From: Flavobacteriaceae bacterium | GTDB lineage: Bacteria; Bacteroidota; Bacteroidia; Flavobacteriales; Flavobacteriaceae | Length of the DNA stretch: 64,000 nt | Direction of reading: 5' to 3' | Assembly (NCBI GenBank): GCA_002723075.1 | Contig: PBNJ01000016.1 | Location: forward strand, 6,435-70,434 | Shown: in pieces, positions 57,604-64,000 of the stretch | Layout: each line of letters begins with the position of its first letter | Numbering within the stretch: the stretch's first letter is position 1 | Program-made: the position numbers and the translations under genes | Notes under the pieces: generated by a model | Database searches by the model: none | What the model was told of the DNA's origin: nothing | The model's input: the letters and a program-made list of their open reading frames with translations, nothing else

Positions 57604-58943
57604 CTGGTAAATGCTACTGGCATTGCCGCTTTATGATTCAAAAATTTACCTTGGTCATACACCAAAGCCCCATTAACAATTGTATGGGTTACTTGTGATC
57701 GAAAACTTTGCCCCTCAAGCGGAGACCACCCACATTTATAAAAGATATTGTCTTTAGAAACCGTGTATGGCGCATCCATATCCACGAGAACCAAGTCGGC
57801 ATAATATCCTTCCCGCACAAACCCACGACGGTCAATATCAAATAACTTTGCGGGATTGTGTGCCATTTTTTCGACAATCTTCTCAATTGATATTTTTCCT
57901 TGCAAATGACATTCCAACAATACAGACAAAGCATGCTGTACCATCGGCCCTCCAGACGGTGCTTTGGGGTAGGGATTCATTTTTTCGTCTATGGTGTGTG
58001 GGGCGTGATCGGTGGCAATAATATCGATACGATCATCGTTGAGCGCCTCCCAAAGTCCCGCGCGATCTTGCGCGGTTTTTACCGCTGGATTCCACTTGAT
58101 TAAACTACCCTTATCGGCATAATCCGCATCGGAGAACCAAAGGTGATGAATACAAACTTCTGAGGTGATTGTTTTGGATTCCACAGCGGGATCACTTTCA
58201 AATAGCGCTGTTTCTTTGGCCGTTGACAAGTGGAACACATGGAGTCTTGCCCCTGTTTCTTTGGCCAATGCAACAGCGGTAGAGGACGATTGATAACATG
58301 CTTCCTCCGATCGAATTTGTGGATGACAAAACATTGGAATCTCTTCTTCGTATTTCTCAGCGAAAATCGCCATGTTGTGCCGTATCGTTTGCTCGTCTTC
58401 GCAGTGAACAGATATCGGAAGTTTGGTATTTGAAAAAATATCGCGGAGCACATCGGGGTTATCAACCAGCATATTCCCTGTAGAAGATCCCAAAAAGAGT
58501 TTAATACCTGGAACACGGCGCGGATCAACGGCGAGAACCTCATTGAGGTTGTCATTGGTGCCTCCAAACTTAAATCCATAATTGGCCCAAGAACTGTGTT
58601 TCGCAATTTCGATTTTGTTTTCAAATTCTGCCCAAGTGGTGGTTTGTGGGTTGGTATTGGGCATTTCAAAGAAGGTTGTAATCCCACCAGCTACAGCAGC
58701 GCGACTCTCGGTCTCAATGGTGCCCTTGTGGGTTAGGCCTGGCTCGCGAAAGTGGACTTGATCATCAATTAACCCAGGTAGGAGTATCTTCCCTTCGGCA
58801 TGAATTTCGATGTCTGCGCTTGACTCGATATGCGGAGCGATTTCTGCAATAAAGACCCCATCAACCAAAATATCAAGGGTTTTGATTTGTCCCTCGTTGA
58901 CCACTTTGGCTTGTCGAATCAAGAGCGTTTGTTTATTTGGCAT
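57600..58943 (-). CDS. pyrC: Dihydroorotase, type I
   Basis: A 447-residue amidohydrolase cyclising carbamoyl aspartate in pyrimidine synthesis. The entry motif is LPGLIDDQVHFREPG, in which the first His of the usual HxH metal site is Gln; this form is, to my knowledge, common in Bacteroidota. Other sites are EMPNTNPQTT, the ISVHCEDE and LHVFHLSTA histidines, and DIIATDHAPHT with the catalytic Asp. The C-terminal APSGGPMVQHALSVLLE is also typical. A non-dihydroorotase amidohydrolase is less likely. Overlaps the glycosyltransferase gene by 11 bp. Confidence 0.92.
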   Translation of the reverse strand: MPNKQTLLIRQAKVVNEGQIKTLDILVDGVFIAEIAPHIESSADIEIHAEGKILLPGLIDDQVHFREPGLTHKGTIETESRAAVAGGITTFFEMPNTNPQTTTWAEFENKIEIAKHSSWANYGFKFGGTNDNLNEVLAVDPRRVPGIKLFLGSSTGNMLVDNPDVLRDIFSNTKLPISVHCEDEQTIRHNMAIFAEKYEEEIPMFCHPQIRSEEACYQSSSTAVALAKETGARLHVFHLSTAKETALFESDPAVESKTITSEVCIHHLWFSDADYADKGSLIKWNPAVKTAQDRAGLWEALNDDRIDIIATDHAPHTIDEKMNPYPKAPSGGPMVQHALSVLLECHLQGKISIEKIVEKMAHNPAKLFDIDRRGFVREGYYADLVLVDMDAPYTVSKDNIFYKCGWSPLEGQSFRSQVTHTIVNGALVYDQGKFLNHKAAMPVAFTR

Positions 58944-59655
58944 ACCAGCTTTTTATTTTCATCAAAATTATGCCAAAAATGGCTTCGCTGATAATCGAAC
59001 GATTCATTTTTGAAGTGCCACGAGTGCGATCGGTAAACACAATGGGAATTTCGGTCAATCGAAAACCCTTAACCCATGCTTTAAATTTCATTTCAATCTG
59101 AAAGGCATAACCTGTAAACCGGATACTTTCTTCTTTCATAGCTCGTATGACCTCTTTTTTGTAACCCACAAAACCAGCCGTCGTGTCTTTTATTGGCATT
59201 CTAGTAATCAAACGAACATATAAAGACGCAAAATAGGATAATAAAATTCGAGATAAAGGCCAGTTGACAACTTGAATCCCGCGTACATATCGAGAACCCA
59301 CCACAACGTCTGCCTTGTTGTCTTGTAGTGTCTCTTGCAATTTGAGCAAATCGTAGGGATCATGTGAAAAGTCGGCGTCCATTTCAAAAATAAAATCGTA
59401 ATCACGATCCAACGCCCATTGAAAGGCCTCCATATAGGCTGGGCCTAGGCCCTCCTTATTGGGTCGTTTGAGAAGGTGTAAACGGGCTTGATATTTTGGC
59501 TGTAATGCTTCTACTAATCTAGCCGTTCCATCAGGTGAATTATCATCTACAACCAGCATGTCGAAAAGGTGCTCTAGACCCATAACAGCAGGGACTAACT
59601 CCTCGATATTTTCGGCCTCATTAAAGGTCGGAACAATAACTAGATTTTTCTTCAT
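58933..59655 (-). CDS. Polyprenol monophosphomannose synthase-like glycosyltransferase (GT2)
   Basis: A 240-residue cytoplasmic GT2 enzyme of the dolichol-phosphate-mannose synthase (DPM1) group. Motifs are VIVPTFNEAENIEELVPAV, LVVDDNSPDGT, EGLGPAYMEAFQWALD and FIFEMDADFSHDP (DxD site). GSRYVRGIQVVNWPLSRILLS follows. There are no clear C-terminal transmembrane helices. ATG 59655 is chosen: a TACTTTTG -7 box at 59669-59676 lies between it and the farther in-frame ATG 59706, and family members begin with KKNLVIVPTFNE. It heads an operon with pyrC and DUF4296. Confidence 0.9.
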   Translation of the reverse strand: MKKNLVIVPTFNEAENIEELVPAVMGLEHLFDMLVVDDNSPDGTARLVEALQPKYQARLHLLKRPNKEGLGPAYMEAFQWALDRDYDFIFEMDADFSHDPYDLLKLQETLQDNKADVVVGSRYVRGIQVVNWPLSRILLSYFASLYVRLITRMPIKDTTAGFVGYKKEVIRAMKEESIRFTGYAFQIEMKFKAWVKGFRLTEIPIVFTDRTRGTSKMNRSIISEAIFGIILMKIKSWYAK

Positions 59656-59668
59656 GATACTCTCGATA

Positions 59669-59676
59669 CAAAAGTA
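59669..59676 (-). promoter_or_regulatory. Candidate -7 box for the glycosyltransferase (TACTTTTG)
   Basis: On the minus strand this is an exact TAnnTTTG match, 13 bp before ATG 59655. It rules against translation from 59706, which would lie upstream of transcription start. Confidence 0.5.
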
Positions 59677-59710
59677 GGGAATTCGACGGTCTTGTTCCCC
59701 TGCCATTGTT

Positions 59711-59718
59711 TACTTTTG
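59711..59718 (+). promoter_or_regulatory. Candidate -7 box for the DUF4271 gene (TACTTTTG)
   Basis: The same octamer on the plus strand in the divergent gap, with a TTG at 59692-59694 as a possible -33 element. If used, transcription would start around or after GTG 59723, which makes the ATG at 59771 worth considering as the true start. Confidence 0.45.
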
Positions 59719-59722
59719 TACT

Positions 59723-60391
59723 GTGAACGAAATTGCATTATTACGACTCACCTCTGATGACTCGACTGGCATGTGGTATTGCCTGATGCTCTTGTCTATT
59801 TTATTGCTTATCAAGCTCAATGACCAACGTTTATTTTTTTCCATCACACGAATCGGTCACACGGATATCCCGTCTACCAAAAAAATTGATGCGCCCTCTG
59901 AAAACATCAAAACTCAAGATGTCATGGCGTTCATGTTCCGTGGACTGGTGTTTGGATATTTTACCTCATCTCTGTTGTTGCATTGGAAACTCATCGATGA
60001 ATTTAATGTCCCAATCTATTTGATCATTGGAATTTGGCTCGGCTACACCCTAGTTAAGTTTATCCTAGAAATGATGATTGGATTGCTGTGGCGGTCGAGG
60101 CGCTTATTACTCGAAGTAATCGTGCGAAGAGGCATACTCAAAACCAAGGCCGCATTTTTGTTGTTGATTTTTATCTTAATCTCAATGTACACTCCGATAA
60201 ACAACGAAATATATTGGGCCATTGCCGGGGGGATATATCTAGTATATTATATCATTGGGTATTTGTTCTTTGCCAACCCTTATCGACAAATAATACATAC
60301 TAAACTTATACTATTTATTTTGTATATTTGCACCCTCGAAATTGGACCCCTTTGGGTTTTGTTCGAGCTCATCAGCCAAACCAAATTATAA
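59723..60391 (+). CDS. DUF4271 membrane protein
   Basis: A 222-residue membrane protein of the Bacteroidota DUF4271 family, with about five or six hydrophobic segments. The family ending is visible: FANPYRQIIHTKLILFILYICTLEIGPLWVLF. The first helix begins at residue 18 (WYCLMLLSILLLIKLNDQRLF). Start is uncertain: GTG 59723, or ATG 59771 if the promoter at 59711 is real. Function unknown. It is followed 9 bp later by hemD; the DUF4271-hemD pair is a recurring flavobacterial order. Confidence 0.83.
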   Translation: MNEIALLRLTSDDSTGMWYCLMLLSILLLIKLNDQRLFFSITRIGHTDIPSTKKIDAPSENIKTQDVMAFMFRGLVFGYFTSSLLLHWKLIDEFNVPIYLIIGIWLGYTLVKFILEMMIGLLWRSRRLLLEVIVRRGILKTKAAFLLLIFILISMYTPINNEIYWAIAGGIYLVYYIIGYLFFANPYRQIIHTKLILFILYICTLEIGPLWVLFELISQTKL

Positions 60392-60400
60392 TACGTTTCT

Positions 60401-61147
60401 ATGAAAGTAAAAACGATACTTGTTTCACAGCCCGAGCCAGCGATTGAAAATTCACCTTACAACCAACTTGTAGAAAAGCGAAAAGTTGCGATTGATTTTA
60501 GACCATTTATTCATGTAGAGGGTGTTCCAGCTAGAGAGGTTCGCAAACAAAAAATTGATCTCAGTACGTTTTCGGCGATTATTTTAACAAGCCGTAATGC
60601 TGTTGATCATTTTTTTAGACTTGCTGAAGAAATGCGCTATCCCATTCCTTCTACCCTCAAATACTTTTGCCAATCAGAGGCAGTCGCTTACTACCTGCAG
60701 AAATATGTGGTTTATCGCAAGCGAAAAGTTTATGTCGGCACACGGACTTTTGCAGATTTGATTGAGTTGATGAACAAACACAAAAACGAAAGCTATCTAC
60801 TCCCTTGCTCGGACGTACTAAAAGCAAATGTGCCTGAAGCACTCAATAACCTTGGCGTAAATTGGACAAAAGGGGTGTTTTACAATACGGTAATCAGCGA
60901 CTTGTCTGATTTGCGTGATGTGTACTACGATATCCTTGTGTTTTTTAGTCCATCGGGAATCGAGTCTTTGTTTCACAACTTTCCAGACTTTCAGCAAAAC
61001 AACACCCGCATTGCCGTCTTTGGCAATAGCACCGTAAAAGCTGCCGAAGCTGCCGATCTACGTATCGATATTTTGGCCCCTACCCCCGCTAATCCATCGA
61101 TGACAAAAGCCCTTGATGAGTATATCGCACAAGCGAATAAGCGGTAG
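60401..61147 (+). CDS. hemD: Uroporphyrinogen-III synthase
   Basis: A 248-residue HemD that cyclises hydroxymethylbilane in heme synthesis. Markers are KTILVSQPEPAIENSPY at the start, FSAIILTSRNAVDHFF, YVGTRTFADLIE, YLLPCSDVLKANVPEAL, ILVFFSPSGIESLFHNFPDF and TRIAVFGNSTVKAAE in the second half. These match the low-conservation HemD pattern of Bacteroidota (VFFSPSG and FGxST). It follows the DUF4271 gene and ends before a bidirectional terminator. Confidence 0.9.
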   Translation: MKVKTILVSQPEPAIENSPYNQLVEKRKVAIDFRPFIHVEGVPAREVRKQKIDLSTFSAIILTSRNAVDHFFRLAEEMRYPIPSTLKYFCQSEAVAYYLQKYVVYRKRKVYVGTRTFADLIELMNKHKNESYLLPCSDVLKANVPEALNNLGVNWTKGVFYNTVISDLSDLRDVYYDILVFFSPSGIESLFHNFPDFQQNNTRIAVFGNSTVKAAEAADLRIDILAPTPANPSMTKALDEYIAQANKR

Positions 61148-61170
61148 GTTTATTGCAAAAGCATTGAAAT

Positions 61171-61203
61171 AAAAAAACCTCAACATTTTGTTGAGGTTTT
61201 TTT
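61171..61203. terminator. Bidirectional intrinsic terminator
   Basis: CCTCAACA (61178-61185) pairs with TGTTGAGG (61189-61196) around a 3-base loop, flanked by A7 and T7. It serves hemD on the plus strand and tRNA-Leu on the minus strand. Confidence 0.9.
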
Positions 61204-61204
61204 G

Positions 61205-61286
61205 TGCGGGTGAAGGGACTCGAACCCCCACGCCGTGAAGCACTAGATCCTAAATCTAGCGTGTCTACCAATTTCACCACACCCGC
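61205..61286 (-). tRNA. tRNA-Leu (anticodon UAG)
   Basis: An 82-nt leucine tRNA. The acceptor stem GCGGGTG pairs with CACCCGC and the discriminator base is A. A D-loop (TGGTGAAATTGGTAGACA type) precedes the anticodon arm CTAGA-TTTAGGA-TCTAG, giving anticodon TAG, which reads CUN codons. The long variable arm and GGTTCGAGTCC T-arm are class II features. CCA is not encoded. A TATATTTG -7 box lies 13 bp upstream. Confidence 0.96.
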
Positions 61287-61299
61287 TTGTGATGGCTTG

Positions 61300-61307
61300 C
61301 AAATATA
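61300..61307 (-). promoter_or_regulatory. Candidate -7 box for tRNA-Leu (TATATTTG)
   Basis: On the minus strand this is an exact TAnnTTTG match, 13 bp before the tRNA 5' end. That leaves a short 5' leader for RNase P. Confidence 0.5.
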
Positions 61308-61368
61308 AACACATTTACCGATTTTTAGTCTGTAAATTATACGATATATTCGTATCCAATTCAATGCT

Positions 61369-62766
61369 ATGTCAACACAAGTCGCCTACATCGAAAAAAA
61401 CAAAAATCGATTCCTAGAAGAACTGTTTTCACTCATCCGTATTCCCTCTATCAGTGCCGATTCGGCCTATGCATCGCACATGCAAACCGCCGCACAAGCG
61501 GTGGCAGATGCGCTCAAAACTGCTGGATGTACGCACACTGAACTATGTCCGACCGCTGGCTACCCCATTGTTTATGGTGAAAAAATGATTGATCCTGCCC
61601 TACCCACTGTACTCGTTTATGGGCATTATGACGTCCAACCACCCGACCCGCTAGACTTGTGGGACACCCCTCCCTTTGAACCAGAAATCCGCAAAACCGA
61701 CCTCCACCCCGAAGGAGCTATTTTTGCACGCGGTGCCTGCGATGACAAAGGGCAGATGTTTATGCATATCAAGGCCCTCGAGGTGATGGAACAAAACGGT
61801 GGTACGCCTTGTAATGTAAAGTTTATGATCGAGGGTGAAGAAGAAGTGGGCAGTGACAACCTCGAAACCTTTGTTTGTGCAAACCCCAAAAAACTCGCCA
61901 ATGATGTCATTTTGATATCCGATACGGGCATGCTTGCCAACGACATTCCTTCAATCACCACAGGTCTACGAGGCATGAGCTATGTGGAAGTTGAAATCAC
62001 AGGACCCAATCGCGATTTGCACTCAGGTCTCTATGGTGGGGCCGTTGCCAATCCCATCAATATCCTGACAAAAATGATTGCTTCTCTACACGATAAGAAT
62101 AACCGAATCACAATTCCTGGTTTTTACGATAAAGTGGAAAAACTAAGCGCTGCAGAACGTGAGCAATTTAAAAATATTCCATTTTCGTTAGAAAACTATC
62201 AAAATGCCCTAGATATTGAGTCCGTTTATGGAGAAGAAGGTTTTTCGACTCTCGAGCGTAAATCGATTCGCCCTACGCTAGATGTCAATGGGATATGGGG
62301 CGGCTATACGGGCGAAGGCGCAAAGACAGTCATCGCATCAAAAGCCTATGCCAAAATCTCTATGAGATTGGTTCCAAATCAGAAGTCGGAGGAAATCACC
62401 AAATTATTTATAGATCATTTTACGTCTATCGCTCCCGAAGGGGTAAACGTAAAAGTCACACCGCATCACGGGGGTGAGGCCTATGTAATGCACCCTGACG
62501 GACTCGAGTTTCAAGCAGCTTCAAAGGCATACATTGAAACCTTTGGCAAAGCACCCATCCCGGTTCGTGATGGGGGGAGTATCCCGATAGTTGCCCTATT
62601 TGAAGAGACCCTACAAAGCAAAACCGTTTTGATGGGCTTTGGTCTCGATAGCGATGCCATTCACTCTCCCAACGAGCATTTTGGGGTGTTTAACTTTCTA
62701 AAGGGGATTGAAACCATTCCGCATTTTTACAAGCACTTTACGACGATGCACCAAGAAAGTCGATAA
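61369..62766 (+). CDS. M20-family dipeptidase
   Basis: A 465-residue zinc peptidase of the M20/M25/M40 (CNDP-like) family, cytoplasmic by lack of signal. Metal and catalytic sites are visible: YGHYDVQPPDP (His and catalytic Asp), FARGACDDKGQM (bridging Asp), IEGEEEVGS (catalytic and metal Glu), ISDTGML (Asp) and the late DAIHSPNEHFG (His). The dimerisation domain begins near GLRGMSYVEVEITGPNRDLHSG. It should split dipeptides or related amides. Its 3' end overlaps hemW tail to tail by 29 bp. Confidence 0.92.
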   Translation: MSTQVAYIEKNKNRFLEELFSLIRIPSISADSAYASHMQTAAQAVADALKTAGCTHTELCPTAGYPIVYGEKMIDPALPTVLVYGHYDVQPPDPLDLWDTPPFEPEIRKTDLHPEGAIFARGACDDKGQMFMHIKALEVMEQNGGTPCNVKFMIEGEEEVGSDNLETFVCANPKKLANDVILISDTGMLANDIPSITTGLRGMSYVEVEITGPNRDLHSGLYGGAVANPINILTKMIASLHDKNNRITIPGFYDKVEKLSAAEREQFKNIPFSLENYQNALDIESVYGEEGFSTLERKSIRPTLDVNGIWGGYTGEGAKTVIASKAYAKISMRLVPNQKSEEITKLFIDHFTSIAPEGVNVKVTPHHGGEAYVMHPDGLEFQAASKAYIETFGKAPIPVRDGGSIPIVALFEETLQSKTVLMGFGLDSDAIHSPNEHFGVFNFLKGIETIPHFYKHFTTMHQESR

Positions 62767-63880
62767 GAAACAAGTCAGCAGATATCCCGTCGGCTAAAAA
62801 CGCACCTTTTCGTGTGGTTTTTAGGGCATTGTTTTCGATGTGAAGAAGACCCTCATCCACAAAACGTTTGGCTTGTTTTTCCAAATGCTGGCGATAACGC
62901 AACCCCAAGTCGTTTTCCATTGCTTGCAGCGATACTCCCCATGATGCACGAAGTCCAATCATAATGGATTCATTGTAGCGATCAACAACACTTAGCTTTT
63001 CAATCGTTTGCGGCAATTCTTCCTTTGCGATTTGCTTCAAATAACTCGCATTGTTACTCACATTCCAATACCGCTGATCCCCATCAAATCCGTGGGCAGA
63101 GGGGCCAATTCCCAAATAGGTCTTGCCTTGCCAATAGCCCGTATTATTTTGAGAGTGATAACCCGGTTTACCAAAACTAGATAATTCATAATGATCATAA
63201 CCCGCTAGCGTTAGGGTATCAACCAAATGATGAAATTGCGCCTCCACCACACCCTCGTCGAGAAGTGAAACCACTCCCTTATCCACAAACCGCTCTAGCG
63301 CTGTTTTGGATTCTAGGGTGAGGGCATAAGACGATATATGTGGCACCTCGAGTTGAAGGGCATAGTCAAGATTTCTTTTCCAATCCCCAAGGGTAGTATT
63401 TGGATTTCCAAAAAGAAGATCAATTGATACATTGTCAAACCTCTTTTTTGCATACTCAACTGATGATAGGGCCTCAATTCCGTTGTGAGCACGGTTCATA
63501 AGAGTGAGCTCATCGTCCAAAAACGATTGCACACCAATCGAAAGACGATTGAAACCTAGCTTTTGGAGGTCATTGATATACTCAGGACTTAAGTCATCTG
63601 GGTTGGCTTCAAGAGTAATTTCAGGGTCTGCCACAACCGAAAAGGAGCTGTTGACTTCATCGAGCAAAAGGCGGAGTTGAGTAGGACTCAAAACAGAAGG
63701 TGTTCCACCGCCAAAGTATATAGTCTCTACAGGAACTTTGGCATCTTGCTTTCGGAGTCGAATTTCTTGTCGGATTGCAGTGATCATATCGTTTGCATAG
63801 CGCATCGATGTCGAAAAATGAAAGTTACAGTAGTGACATGCCTTTTTACAAAAAGGGATATGAAGATATATACCCGACAT
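62738..63880 (-). CDS. hemW: HemW, radical SAM heme chaperone
   Basis: A 380-residue radical SAM protein of the HemW/HemN-like family. The cluster motif CKKACHYC (C11, C15, C18) sits inside YLHIPFCKKACHYCNF. Next come IYFGGGTPSVLS, EANPDDLS, FNRLSIGVQSF, and HYELSSFGKPGYHSQNNTGYW near the middle; the C-terminal HemN_C region follows. The N-terminal extension and extra Cys of true coproporphyrinogen oxidase HemN are absent, so HemW (heme binding and insertion) is preferred. It starts 1 bp after the stop of ruvC, a usual order in Flavobacteriia. Confidence 0.9.
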   Translation of the reverse strand: MSGIYLHIPFCKKACHYCNFHFSTSMRYANDMITAIRQEIRLRKQDAKVPVETIYFGGGTPSVLSPTQLRLLLDEVNSSFSVVADPEITLEANPDDLSPEYINDLQKLGFNRLSIGVQSFLDDELTLMNRAHNGIEALSSVEYAKKRFDNVSIDLLFGNPNTTLGDWKRNLDYALQLEVPHISSYALTLESKTALERFVDKGVVSLLDEGVVEAQFHHLVDTLTLAGYDHYELSSFGKPGYHSQNNTGYWQGKTYLGIGPSAHGFDGDQRYWNVSNNASYLKQIAKEELPQTIEKLSVVDRYNESIMIGLRASWGVSLQAMENDLGLRYRQHLEKQAKRFVDEGLLHIENNALKTTRKGAFLADGISADLFLIDFLGASS

Positions 63881-63881
63881 G

Positions 63882-64000
63882 CTATTTTTTTACACGGTGT
63901 ACTTCTTGTTTGACAAAGGCACCCCAACTCGAGTAACTTTTCCCTGATTGCTGACCAGGATTAAAAAAATGACATACGGCAGCAGCGAGGCCATCAGTAG
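63882..64000 (-). CDS. ruvC: RuvC Holliday junction resolvase, C-terminal fragment
   Basis: A minus-strand frame entering from the right edge and ending at a TAG (63884..63882). The last 38 residues read TDGLAAAVCHFFNPGQ and then KSYSSWGAFVKQEVHRVKK. The DGLAAAVCHF segment is the conserved C-terminal catalytic region of RuvC, whose final Asp binds metal. The rest of the gene lies outside the window. It is immediately followed by hemW, which supports the call. Confidence 0.85.
   Translation of the reverse strand, partial: TDGLAAAVCHFFNPGQQSGKSYSSWGAFVKQEVHRVKK

Noticed and set aside
59656-59706. Longer glycosyltransferase starting at 59706
   Set aside because: The extension (AGEQDRRIPYFCIESI) is unlike the family and a -7 box lies between it and the preferred start.

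Overview
This window looks like chromosomal DNA of a marine or aquatic Flavobacteriia (Bacteroidota). It is AT-rich. It carries SusC/SusD-type receptors, GH97, DUF4271, DUF4296 and OMP_b-brl_3 proteins, and TAnnTTTG-type -7 promoter boxes, and it lacks clear Shine-Dalgarno sequences. I see no phage, transposase or CRISPR array.

Layout. (1) 1-2641: an ABC-2 exporter pair (permease cut by the window edge) and three small genes (DUF805, an MGMT-fold protein, a YqhA-like protein). (2) 2647-7427, minus strand: a sodium:solute symporter with its DUF4212 small subunit and two FucP-type sugar MFS carriers. (3) 7801-19940: a sugar oxidation/isomerisation cluster of four TIM-barrel isomerase/epimerase-type and Gfo/Idh/MocA genes in one operon plus two more on the other strand, a DUF1080 3-keto-glycoside hydrolase, a lipoprotein cytochrome c, an aldo/keto reductase, and a GMC dehydrogenase with a gluconate_2DH_3 small subunit. 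Together these resemble a 3-keto-glycoside route. (4) 19955-34689: a LacI regulator divergent from susC-susD, then two giant FG-GAP/ASPIC-UnbV lipoproteins, a membrane-tethered GyrI-like protein and a vanadium-haloperoxidase-like lipoprotein. (5) 34809-50521, plus strand: an SLC45-like MFS carrier, a GH100-like hydrolase fused to a P-loop uridine-kinase-like domain, GH97, GH65 (kojibiose-hydrolase type), GH97, glpK, glpD, glpF and a SusD-less TonB receptor. (6) 50604-64000: housekeeping genes (NifU-like, Mrp, ATL, TrmB, a PhoR/PhoB-like pair, LuxE-like, TyrS, DUF4296, PyrC, glycosyltransferase, DUF4271, HemD, tRNA-Leu, M20 dipeptidase, HemW and the end of RuvC).

How the genes may work together. 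Regions 4 and 5 share a near-identical LacI-type operator: CTAAAACGATTTCG between lacI and susC, and the complement of CTAAAACGTTTTCG before the MFS/glycosidase operon. One regulator may therefore control both. The glycosidases point to alpha-glucosides, including alpha-1,2 linkages. The complete glycerol module (facilitator, kinase, dehydrogenase) in the same operon suggests that one product is glycerol. My preferred but unproven reading is a locus for alpha-glucosyl-glycerol-type compatible solutes of cyanobacteria or algae, possibly with sucrose or glucosylglycerate, next to an oxidative 3-keto-glycoside module. The GH100-like/kinase fusion is the most unusual single protein.
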